Shown in pieces: positions 52,860-62,227 of a stretch of 64,000 bases of DNA; within the stretch, counting starts at the first letter, position 1; every line of letters begins with the position of its first letter. This DNA comes from Erythroxylum novogranatense (Eukaryota > Streptophyta > Magnoliopsida > Malpighiales > Erythroxylaceae): contig CM057235.1 in assembly GCA_029891385.1 (NCBI GenBank), positions 10,473,001-10,537,000 of the forward strand, given 5' to 3'. The notes below the pieces were generated by a model. That model did not search any database and had not been told where the DNA came from. It saw nothing but the letters and a program-made list of their open reading frames with translations. The position numbers and the translations under genes are program-made.

Positions 52860-53880
52860 TTCTAATTTAGCATATAACTGATTTTTATCCCAAAATTTTA
52901 AGGGATTCTCTGTATAACACCGTTCTAATTTTGTACTAATAATATCTATTGTTGTATCAAGTTCCTTTAATTGTAACTGTTATTCCAATAAAGGATGAGT
53001 TTTTGAAAAAATCGGTTTAGTTGTGTAACCAATATCACCACGCTGGGCTGTGCGAGGGATAAAGGTAATAGGGAAAGGTTTAGCATAAGCGTGTTTAAGG
53101 CATTTAACGACAATCAAATAATGGCAGGGGGTTTTAAATAGTATCTGATTGGTTATGGTATCAAAAATAATTTTATGAAATAATTGTAGAAAATTATTTC
53201 CTAATAAAATATCAGTACCTGTATTATGAAAATAAAAGGGTGGACATTTTATTAAGAATGATCCTAGTAAAATTATCGGTTGTTCAATGCCCCTATTTAT
53301 TTCTATAATATTGTTAGATATATCTTTTCCTTTTATTAATGGTAAATCTTTATAGTAATCTTGTGGAAAACTATCTTTTTACATAAACATGCTCTGAGCC
53401 ACTATCAATAAATGCAACAAAATATTCGCTTTATATTCCTTATAGGTTACTCCTATAGGAATATATATACTATATGGACTTGTCATTAAGGAATATATAT
53501 TATTTTTCCATTATAAGTTATCTTTAGTCCATAAGAATTTATCTCGATATGGTTTAACAGCTTCAAGAAACGTTATACCTAACATTATTTCTAAAGTATC
53601 ATTAAATCCTTCATTTCAATTAACAATCTTATAGGCAATATATATTGTCCAAATCTTATTAAAGTTTCTATTGCTTCATTTATTGTATGTACTTCACCAT
53701 TAAAATTTGTATATCTGTGAGGTTCATCTAATCTATATTTTTGTAAATTATTACAAAGTGTAGTACTAATATAATTCCATTAGCTCCTCGTATCTATTAA
53801 TATATTTATTGGAATAAAAGTGGTTCCATCATCATATTCTCCTTTATCTTATAATTTCTAAAATTATCATTTTTGCCATA
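52860..53880 (-). pseudogene. Pararetroviral aspartic protease region
   Basis: An Asp-Ser-Gly active-site motif ('FIDSGSEHVYV') is readable at about 53425-53385 after a frameshift, and 'TDILLGNNFLQLF' about 60 residues later matches the second conserved block of retroviral-type proteases. A second remnant, 'INILIDT', lies at about 53810 in a more broken part. Stops occur at several places; the piece cannot produce an active enzyme. Confidence 0.7.
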
Positions 53881-54109
53881 ATTAATTTATTATTATATTT
53901 TCAAGACTTAATTGTCTAGTTATAGGATGGCTTATAACTCTAGTATTCGTAAAAGATAATCTAGGTGATATATGATTAGTTATCATTGATGGTTTATCTT
54001 GTAAATCTAGGTTTAATAATCGTGATTCTATTTCTTCTATCTTTGGTAATGTGGGCATTTGTATCTGACAAACCTCATTAAATAGATAAGGAAAATCTAT
54101 TGTATCTTT

Positions 54110-54716
54110 AATCATTAAACACAAAATGATGTGTGTTAGATATCGCATATGAAATAATATACGTTATCGAATAAGGTCTATTATGTTGTCTAAAGAAATC
54201 TTTTCGTTTAAAATCTTGTATTAAACTTAAGGTTTTATCAAAATCCTTATCTTTTATATGATAAGATATTCGTGGATATATATTAAATTTTAATTTTCCG
54301 TATTGTAAATTTCCTTTAAGAAGTCCTAAACAGGCTTCTTCTCTATTTATTATTCTATTATCCATAATGGCTAATTCTATTGGTGTATCTAATCCTTCTT
54401 TAAATGTTGATTTTATTATTATCTGTATAGCTCCAATATTTATCCAACCAAGAGTATTTCGTATATCTGACTTTATCTTCTGTAAATTTTCTTGAATATC
54501 CTTCTTGGCTAATAGAGGTATCATTACTTTATTAGAAGTTAATCAAACTTCTAAAGTTCTTTCTTGGATATTTAATCCATAAAACAAATTATGATTTCGA
54601 GGTTTAACACCTAATCTTTGAAAAGTGCTAATTCGAAATCCTGAATGATTTGATAATGAAAATTTTTCATTTTGAATTTGTTTTAATTTTTCTTGTTTAT
54701 TAAAATCTCTTATTTA
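54110..54716 (-). pseudogene. Pararetroviral movement protein (30K superfamily-like)
   Basis: The frame 54524-54111 contains 'LGWINIGAIQIIIKSTF', 'GLDTPIELAIMDNRI' and 'ISYAISNTHHFVF', the core pattern of caulimovirid movement proteins, which modify plasmodesmata. Upstream homology extends to about 54716 across a single TGA (about 54544), so the domain was once joined to preceding sequence. Downstream (53882-54148) a different frame continues with polar, unrecognised residues. Confidence 0.75.
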
Positions 54717-55183
54717 TATTCTCCTAATTGTTCTATCTGATTATCTATGGTTTGTTCATTATCACCGATTTATATTAATTTCCATTTATTCACTACTTTC
54801 TTCTTCTTCCGAGTATTTTCAGTATCTGTGATAATAAAAATACTTTCATCTGAATCTATGTTAAAATCATTTATTATAATAAATTCTCCTATTCTTATCA
54901 TTTCTTCTATATCTTCATCTATTTCAATTTCCTTTTATTCTTCTCATTTCTTCTAGGACAATTATTCACATAGTGACCTATCTCTTTACAAATAATAGCA
55001 TCTACACTCTTTTGGACTAGTTTTCTCTTTCTATAGGTAGGTTTATAGGTTTTCTTATATCCTTTGTGTTTATAATATCTAACTTTTCTTTTCTTAAAAT
55101 ATGGTTTTCTATATTTATATTGTTTTTCTTTTTATATTTGCGTTTTATCTTTTCATAATAATAAGAGCTATCACATCCTATCA
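54717..55183 (-). pseudogene. Pararetroviral capsid C-terminus with knuckle remnant
   Basis: A basic stretch ('KIKRKYKKKN', about 55150-55120) is followed by an imperfect zinc knuckle near 55000-54960 ('ICKEIGHYVNNC'); the first cysteine of CX2CX4HX4C is missing. An acidic region follows (54950-54800). A basic arm, a knuckle and an acidic region are expected after the capsid core in this family. Confidence 0.6.
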
Positions 55184-56110
55184 TTATTGGCATTTTAGGC
55201 TTATCACAACACAAAGAAATTCTTTCTTTAATCCTTTACTAGCTCTAACCAATATAGCATCAGCACACCAATTACTTAATTCATCTCTAACATGTTCTAC
55301 CCGTTTTCCTAAAGTATCTATATTCCCTGGTAAATATGTATCTATTAATTTTGTTCCCCAAGGATCTGCAATCTTAGCAAAAAATAATGGCAAATAATTG
55401 CTTGTATCGGAAACTTAATTATAAATATGATAATAATAATCTTGAAAGACACAAATATATTTTTCTATTTCACATATATCACATAATTGTAATCTCATCA
55501 AAGCAGTAGTATATCTTGTTATTGTATTAGGATCTTTCACATATTTTCCTTCTCCATGAAATTCTAATCTTAAGGTTTCAACTACTTTTGTTATGAAATT
55601 ATCTGGATCTGCATATATTGTTTTCTTAGTTTCTTCATGTAGATTTTCCCAAAATCTTTGTGCACTATTTACTAAAGTTTTTTCCATAAATCCTTTAGCA
55701 ATATCAAAATCCATTTTATTAACTACAATAGCTATTCTTAGAGTAGTTTCCCATTTATCTATTGCTTCTTCAATATTAGAAATACAATCTAAATCTAAGT
55801 AGATTCCAAAAGGATTAATAGTATCAACTTTCATTTTCTCATATGGCGTATATTTATCTGAATTAACTCCTGTATGCATCAATCCTGCATATCCAGTGAC
55901 TGGTCTATTAAAACTTTGTTTTGACTTTTGTCGTATATATGGATTTTTACTTGAAGATGGAATATCTGTTATATTAGGATTTTCAGTTTTGATACCTGAT
56001 GGCTTAATATTAACAAAATTATCATGAAGATCTAGATTTCCTATTTGGGTTACTAAACTATCTATTTCAGGAGGGATATATTGATCACTATCTGAACTAC
56101 TTATTGACAT
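55184..56110 (-). pseudogene. Pararetroviral capsid protein
   Basis: The ATG at 56110 starts a frame of 231 codons with an acidic N-terminus ('MSISSSDSDQYIPPEIDSL') and then the capsid core, with 'AKGFMEKTLVNSAQRFWENL' and 'LRLEFHGEGKYV'. A stop at about 55415 splits it from the continuation 55393-55184 ('FFAKIADPWGTKLIDTYL'). The pattern is gag-like with a helical core, as in caulimovirid coat proteins. Confidence 0.75.
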
Positions 56111-56279
56111 CTTTTAGTTTTTCTAAGTGACTAATAAATGTGCTTTTATTAGTTACTAGTTGATCCATGATTGTTATTTGTTTTTCTTTATCTTTTTCAT
56201 TTATCTTATGGTTTATTATGGATTCTAAATCAAGAGTCATCTGTTCACAATATTCTAGAATCCTATTTCCATAATACAT
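56097..56279 (-). CDS. Pararetroviral small ORF upstream of capsid
   Basis: The 60 codons are helical and charged ('DLESIINHKINEKDKEKQ'). The frame overlaps the start of the capsid frame by 14 bp and begins about 190 bp after the primer site. Short leader ORFs are common in this family. It may instead be a piece of a larger ORF1 whose start is lost. Confidence 0.4.
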   Translation of the reverse strand: MYYGNRILEYCEQMTLDLESIINHKINEKDKEKQITIMDQLVTNKSTFISHLEKLKDVNK

Positions 56280-56467
56280 AATGGTTTTCTGGATTTCAAT
56301 TATTTCTTTATCTATTTTAATGAATTATCTTGTTCTTTTAATAATCAACTCTTTATTCATATTATCAAACAAAATAAAAAGAAGTAACATAAAACTTAAT
56401 GCAAGGATAAACATAGGAAATAAAACAAACCTAAGTAGCTTATTTATCTTCTGAGCTTATTTATCTT

Positions 56468-56483
56468 CTGGGCTCTGATACCA
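56468..56483 (-). other. Primer-binding site of the pararetrovirus
   Basis: On the minus strand TGGTATCAGAGCCCAG is perfect for initiator-Met tRNA. It conventionally marks position 1 of caulimovirid genomes. Directly downstream a 'ataaataagctcagaag' phrase is repeated (56438-56470), and just upstream 'gtac.gt' and 'ccgtac' words recur (56490-56545). Confidence 0.8.
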
Positions 56484-56606
56484 TCTACCATCTACGGTGT
56501 ACGGGGTTTATGGTGTATTGTGTACGGTACGATGTACGGCTTTGCGCAGGGTCCAATCTGGTTCTAAGTCTTATTAATCAAATCCAGGTGGAGTTGAAGG
56601 TGGTCC

Positions 56607-57153
56607 TGTTGGGACCCGATCCGAGAACCGGATCTCAACCGAACGAAGGAAGCGGAATCGGATGGAAACGAAAATTTCGGATCGAAAACAAAATGCGGAA
56701 GCCAATAGCGAAAACGAACTAAACGAACAGATTTCAAAAGTCAAATTCGGAATCAATTCGTAACAAAACAAATCGAAGTCGTATCGAACCTAACGAATAG
56801 ATTTCAAAGCGAAACGCAAGCAAGTAGAACATATCCGACATCCGAGCACAAAAATCAAAGCAAACGATCGAATGAACATAATTGCGTTGGATTCCTTAGA
56901 CTAATCCGATGTGAAAATCCGGTATAATTTTTTTTTCTTTTCTTTTCTATTCCATCTCTTATGACCATTTTATCCAATTTTGCCTAAATCAAAAGTCAAC
57001 TCACAAAGGCCAAAAGGTCAAACTTGCTAAATTCTTCAAATTTTCACACTTTTTTTTTTTACTTCTTGATTTTTAACTCTATTTCAATTTACTCATCCAC
57101 TTGATCATTCTTATGACTAAGTCAAATTGTCACTCAAGGTTCGGGGTCCAACA
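56607..57153 (-). mobile_element. 3' LTR of the short LTR element
   Basis: It is the left LTR on this strand, very similar to the right LTR. Frames inside (for example 56574-56771) appear in both LTRs but are explained by LTR sequence. Confidence 0.9.
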
Positions 57154-57801
57154 TTTCTCCCCCTCTTAAAAGAATTTCGTCCTCGAAATTCATACTTACG
57201 TAACTCCCAGTAGCACATTCTTACATATAGTTTCTTATCTAAACAAAGATCATCAAACACTTTCTTATCTACTCTCTCATCATACTTATTCTAAAATTAT
57301 TCTCAATTCCTGAATCACATACCTAAATTTCTTATTACATATGGTTATAATGTTTTTCACCTCTTATACCCAATACCATTTATATCAAAAGCAATTACTC
57401 TATCTACAAATCAATCTTTCTTAACACATTATCACCAGTCAAGGGTCTCATTTCTTAAGGAACCCCCAATACGTACCAATCATCATTTAAAATCGACCTA
57501 TTTTCAATCTCATTTCATGATTGCATATACAAAATCAAATCACCATCATAAACTTCAAATCCCAATTTCATTAACACAACCTAAAATCAATCAAATTTCT
57601 TAACCTCAATCAGCAGTCACTTTACTCTTCACTTAAGTCATGGGAATACCTTTCTATGTTCATCAAATTCTCACAATTTCAATCTTACTAAACATATTGC
57701 CCAAGTATGATCATAATACTGGGCTCCGACACTTATCTGAAGATTGCCCATGAAACAAACATATCGCCTAAGTTCATAATACTGGGCTCTGATACCATAA
57801 A
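57154..57801 (-). other. Internal region of the short LTR element
   Basis: The 648 bp are AT-rich with no retrotransposon domain. Only the polypurine tract (57154-57175, antisense) and the primer site (57782-57797) are recognisable. A partial duplicate of the primer-site neighbourhood, 'cataatactgggctc', is at 57711-57726, about 63 bp from the real one (57774-57789). Confidence 0.8.
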
Positions 57802-58349
57802 TGTTGGGACCCGATCCGGGAACCGGATCCCAACCAAAAAAAGGAAGCGGAATCGGATGGAAACGAAAATTTCGGATCGAAAACAAAATGCGGAAGCCAA
57901 TAGCAAAAACGAACTAAACGAACAGATTTCGAAAGTCAAATTCGGAATCAATTCGTAACAAAACAAATCGAAGTCGTATCGAACCTAACGAATAGATTTC
58001 AAAGCGAAACGAAATCAAGTAGAACAGATCCGACATCCGAGCACAAAAATCAAAGCAAACGATCGAATGAACATAATTACGTTGGAATTCCTTAGACTAA
58101 TCCGATGTGAAAATTCGGTATAATTTTTTTTTCTTTTCTTTTCTATTCCATCTCTTATGACCATTTTATCCAATTTTGCCTAAATCAAAAGTCAACTCAC
58201 AAAGGCCAAAAAGTCAAACTTGCTAAATTCTTCAAATTTTCACACTTTTTCTTTTTACTTCTTGAGTTTTAACTCTATTTGAATTTACTAATCCACTTGA
58301 TCATTCTTATGACTAAGTCAAATTGTCACTCAAGGTTCGGGGTCCAACA
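57802..58349 (-). mobile_element. 5' LTR of the short LTR element
   Basis: It is the right LTR on this strand, ending 'ggggtccaaca' followed by TSD ggtcc. The few differences from 56607-57153 include a GAACGAA/AAAAAAA change near the start. Confidence 0.9.
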
Positions 58350-58354
58350 GGTCC

Positions 58355-59303
58355 GAACTCTTCTCCATTTTCTTATAGTTCAAGGAGAGTAAAGTCTATT
58401 ATCGTTTTTGTTTCATATCGAGTACTTATGATGAATTCCAATATCTAGATTTGTTTTGACATAAAATTCATAATTACTTTATAATTTGGTCTTCTATTTG
58501 CTATATCCTTGTTATTTTCAAGTTCAGCGGCATAATATAATCTCAATTCATTTATCAAGCTGTTGATACTATCTTTTGAATTTAAATCTAATCGTACCAA
58601 ATGTTCTCCGTATGTAAATATAATTTAGGTAAAGTTTTGCATAATCCTTTTATAGCATTTACTTGAAATTCTAATTCTGGAGTAAAACTAAATATCTTAT
58701 CTTTTTAAGTAAATCTTGAAAAGGTTTTCGTAATTGAGCTAAGTTTTGTATAAAATCATAAGCATATGTTAATATTCCTAAAAGCTTTACATTTGCTTTT
58801 TATCTATTAATTTATCAAGAAATTTTGAAATTTTTCTAATATATGACTTTGAAGTTCTATTCCATGTCCATCTACTTGCATACCTAAGAACTCTACTTTA
58901 TTTTGTAATATTTTAGATTTCTTTTTGATAACCCTAATCCATGTTCTATACAAATATCAACAAATTTATCTAAATGTTTTAAATGATTTGGAGTGTCTTG
59001 AAGCTATCAAAATATCATCAACATATACATATATATAAGAATAATCTTTAAAGAGATTATCCATTTTTCTCTAAATATTTGTGGTGTATTTTTTAATCCA
59101 AAAGGCATTACTAACCATTCATAGTGTCCTGGTGGAGTAGAAAATGCTATGTATTGAATACTATCAGGATGCATTTTATTTTCCAAAATCCACTTTTACA
59201 ATCAAAATTTGAAAATATCGTTTTATTCCTAGTTCTATTAATCGACTTTCTTTATGTGGAAGAAAATAACTATCAAATACTATCTATATCTATATATTAT
59301 ATA
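58355..59303 (-). pseudogene. Second, partial pararetroviral copy (RT fragment plus leader-side DNA)
   Basis: The part 59282-58612 matches 52640-51963 (RT, from the palm into the start of RNase H) with many indels; the YVDD region is frameshifted. The part 58611-58355 is not RT and has no partner in the window. It encodes a short frame ('NSLINELRLYYAAELENN') and runs into the leader of the main copy once the short LTR element is removed. The RT fragment is fused directly to this DNA, so it was rearranged before or during integration. The last 20 bp before 59304 are AT-rich transition sequence. Confidence 0.8.
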
Positions 59304-59424
59304 TTTATAGTTCAACATCTAATGATATATACATACATATATATATATATACATATATACATATATACATATATACATATATACATATATACATATACAT
59401 ATATACATATATATACATATATAC

Positions 59425-59473
<49 letters not shown>

Positions 59474-59480
59474 TATATTT
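59304..59480. repeat. TA/ACATA microsatellite at the viral junction (right)
   Basis: It begins with tttatagttcaacatc (59304-59319), a duplicate of 49943-49958, then 'atatatacatac' and repeated ACATATAT units to about 59480. It mirrors the left microsatellite. Confidence 0.88.
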
Positions 59481-59509
59481 ATCCTCTTAGGGGGTATGCA
59501 GGTGTTGCA
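59481..59509 (+). mobile_element. Gyp1 5' LTR, terminal part
   Basis: The sequence 'cctcttagggggtatgcag' ends in 'gttgca' at 59509. It is the LTR end because a primer site follows 5 bp later. The corresponding end of the 3' LTR is outside the window. Confidence 0.75.
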
Positions 59510-59514
59510 GTGTT

Positions 59515-59526
59515 TGGTATGAGAGC
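59515..59526 (+). other. Primer-binding site of Gyp1
   Basis: The sequence tggtatgagagc differs by one base from the initiator-Met site TGGTATCAGAGC. Confidence 0.78.
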
Positions 59527-59634
59527 ATGGTTTGGGCGATTATGGTTTAACCAGCTCTTAACTATTGCTTATACTTGAATATAAGAGTTGTGCCTAGCCT
59601 AATATAGTTTTTCCTTTTGGTTTTAGAATTAAAT

Positions 59635-60700
59635 ATGGAAAGATCTTATGAAGTTGTTGACAAGGTTTCGGAGAGTAATAATCCTACGTGACCTCGTCTG
59701 TTGATATAGGGTCACTCTGGGGTCAATCTAGGTAAACCTAAAGTCCCACCTCCTCTGCCTCCAACATAGGGAGAGGTTTTGGTTAAGTAGTCGCAAGACA
59801 TGATGACGTTGTTACAGTATATGATCACACCCAAGGCTCCGATTGATTAGTTACGAAAGTATGGAGCCGAACAATTTACTAAAACATCTCTGAAAGAATC
59901 CGAAAGGGCTAAATTCTGGTTAGAAAAGGTGAAAAGGGTGTTAGATGAAATTAGTTGCCAACTTGAATGGATGGTACATTGTGCTGTCTCCCTTCTTCAA
60001 AGAGCAACCTATGAATGGTGGAAGTTTGTTCTAACATATCCTCAGCTACCTGAGCCTCTGACCTGGGATTTCTTTTCTTAAGATTTTAAAGCTAAGTATG
60101 TTACGGAAGCTTATAAAAGGGAGAAGTGGAAGCTGTTCTTGAACTTGAAGTAGAGAAACCTGTTTGTTGCTAAGTACAACAAAGGATTCAATCAACTCAG
60201 TAAGTATGCCCCTGAATCTATACTTATTGAGGAGTTCTGGTGTCATCAATTTGAAAATGGTCTAAATGATTCGATTAAAGAGCATCTTGCAGTTACTCTC
60301 TTGCAACAAGTAAGTTACCATCAGCTAGTACAAGTTACTATTAAGATGGAAAAGTAGGAGATGGTTAAAAGAGAGAGAGAGTACAACGAAGGGGTTTTGC
60401 AAGAAGAGGTTAGTTCTCAAGTAAGAGAAGTCGTGAAGGTGCTTCTACTACACCCGAATTCACTCAAAGATCTGTAGTTAGGGGAAGGTGACAAGACTTT
60501 CCCTCATCGACTGATTCTGGTAGGGGTTCCTCTATGACCCGAGGTTTTAGTGCTTCAGAGTGCCCTCATTGCTCCAAACACCATTGGAGTACTTGTAGGA
60601 GGGCTACAGGTGCATGTTTACGACATGGCAGCATGAATCATTTAATAGCAAATTGTCCTATAAGATAGTCTCAAATGTCATAAGTTAGTAGAGAGGATTC
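59635..60700 (+). pseudogene. Gyp1 gag with altered zinc knuckle
   Basis: From the ATG at 59635 ('MERSYEVVDKVSE') the frame meets stops early. The capsid domain is recognisable from 59855 ('LRKYGAEQF.K.S..ESE', 'AVSLLQRATYEWWKF') and 'YNKGFNQLSKYAPES' around 60180. A Cys/His segment follows, and the knuckle at 60614-60655 reads CX2HX4HX4C: the second Cys is replaced by His. Many stops are TAG/TAA/TGA at former CAG/TGG codons. Confidence 0.82.
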
Positions 60701-60779
60701 TTATGTATCTTCTAGGAATAAAGGACATGGTAGAGGTCACGGATGATCTATTTAGATTAGACCTAATCCAGGTACAATT

Positions 60780-61362
60780 TTGAAACCTATTGATCAACCT
60801 ACTATGCCTTCTACTTTGGTTCAAGCTTACGTTTTGAAAGTTCGCAAGGATCAGGACGCAACTGAAGTCATTACTGATACTGTTTCTCTTTTTAACTCTG
60901 AAATTCATGCTTTGATTGATCTTGGATCCACTCACTCTTATATTTGTGTTGGAGAAATTCCTGATGGTTGTAGATCAGTTAGATTATGGCATTCATGTAA
61001 TTAATCCTCTAGGTAGTAGTGTGTTGGTTAATTAGGTCTATAGAAATTGTCCTATTATGATCCAATGAAATGAGTATGTTATAGATCTAATTGAATTGCC
61101 TTTTCATGAATTTGAGTTTATTTTGGGTATGGATTGGTTATCCAAGCATCAGGCAGTGGTTGACTGTAATGCTAAGACAGTTATGCTTAGAAAGCCTTAA
61201 CCTGAGATAATATTGCATGGCATCCGCACTTGTTTTTTTGACTAATGTGGTATCTACTATGCAAGCTCAAAGGTTCCTTAGGAAGGGACGTGAAGCTTAT
61301 CTAACTTTTGTGATTGATTCTAAAAAGGAAAGTGTTAAACTGCAAGATATTCCAGTGATTGA
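60780..61362 (+). pseudogene. Gyp1 protease remnant
   Basis: The active-site motif is 'ALIDLGSTHSYI' (Asp at 60918), with Leu where relatives have Pro. The second block 'FILGMDWLSKHQAVVDCNAK' is at about 61110-61175. The frame continues to 'SVKLQDIPVI' (to about 61362), the usual start of the RT domain, and is then cut by a deletion. Confidence 0.8.
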
Positions 61363-62209
61363 TTTTGGAAAAGTATGCAAAAGGCTTTGGGTACTTAAAT
61401 TTAGTACCGCTTTCCATCCCTAGACAGATGGATAATCTGAACGGGTTATTCAGGTGTTAGAAGATATGCTTCGGGGTTGTGTGTTAGAATTCTCTGGAAA
61501 CTGGAATAACTATCTTGCTCTGATGGAGTTTGCTTATAACAACAATTATTATACTGGTATTAATATGGTGCCTTATGAAGCGATATATGGTAGGAAGTGT
61601 AGAACTCCAGTATGCTGGACTAAATTAAGTGAAAACAAGATGATCGAGCCTAATATTGTGAAAGAAATTAAAGAGAAAGTTCAAGTTATTCAACAAATAT
61701 TAAAAGTAGCCAGCGATAGGCAGAAGTCCTATATTGATTTAAAAAGGAAAGATATTGAGTATCAGGTAGGAGATAAGGTATTCTTGAAAGTGTTACCGTG
61801 AAAAAACATACTACGGTTTGGAAAGAAAGGTAAGCTCAGCCCACGATATATCGATCCTTATGAGATTCTTAAAAGGGTTGGATTAGTAGCTTATTAGTCA
61901 GCTCTTCCTGAAGATTTAGCCAAGTTGCACGATGTGTTTCATGTTTCCATGCTGAGAAGATATCGGTATGATGATACATATAAGATTCTTGTGCAAGAAA
62001 TTTAAGTAAAACCAGATTTGTCCTATGAGGAAGGGTCTATGTCCATCTTAGATAGAGAAGTCCGACAACCCTTGAATAAGCAAATACCTTTAGTGAAAGT
62101 ACTCTAGCAACACCATGGACTCGAGGAAGCAACATGGGAAGCAGAATCAACCATGAGAGCTCAATATCCTTAGCTATTCTCATTAGGTACGAATTTCGTG
62201 GACGAAATT
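61363..62209 (+). pseudogene. Gyp1 integrase C-terminal half (RT, RNase H and integrase N-half deleted)
   Basis: Right after 'DIPVI' the sequence enters the integrase core at 'LWVLKFSTAFHP.TDG.SERV', continues 'LEDMLRGCVLEFSGNW' and 'LMEFAYNNNYYTGI', then the GPY/F-like region ('LSPRYIDPYEILKRVG') and a chromodomain-like tail ('VKVL.QHHGLEEATWE') before the conserved 'TNFVDEIL' end. The first two catalytic Asp are gone. Compared with Gyp2 the missing part is roughly 2 kb. Several stops are also present. Confidence 0.87.
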
Positions 62210-62227
62210 CTTTTAAGGGGAGAGAAA
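62210..62227 (+). other. Polypurine tract of Gyp1
   Basis: The sequence 'ttttaaggggagagaaa' directly before the TG of the 3' LTR at 62228, homologous to the Gyp2 tract. Confidence 0.82.

Larger units (their letters stand above)
50218..56601 (-). mobile_element. Endogenous pararetrovirus (Caulimoviridae-like), degenerate
   Basis: On the minus strand it is a near-complete viral genome: leader with initiator-Met primer site (56483-56468), small ORF, capsid protein, movement protein, protease, RT, RNase H, a further ORF and an intergenic region with a TATA box. There is no integrase and no LTR, which separates it from retrotransposons. The 30K-type movement protein and capsid-before-movement order recall cavemoviruses and solendoviruses, but I cannot place the genus without alignment. 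Each gene has one or more stops or frameshifts. Confidence 0.88.
56607..58349 (-). mobile_element. Short non-autonomous antisense LTR element
   Basis: TSDs are ggtcc (56602-56606 and 58350-58354). The LTRs are 547 and 548 bp (56607-57153 and 57802-58349), both 'tgttgggacccgatcc' to 'ggggtccaaca'. The internal region is only 648 bp. On the minus strand the right LTR is the 5' one. It is followed by a TGGTATCAGAGCCCAG primer site (57797-57782), and before the left LTR there is 'agagggggagaaa' preceded by 'gaatttcgaggacg', the same 3' boundary as chromodomain gypsies. No domain is encoded, so it depends on others. Confidence 0.92.

Noticed and set aside
56510..57966. Paired ORFs in the short LTR element (56574-56771 and 57733-57966)
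   Set aside because: They are the same LTR sequence read twice; no retroelement or host domain.
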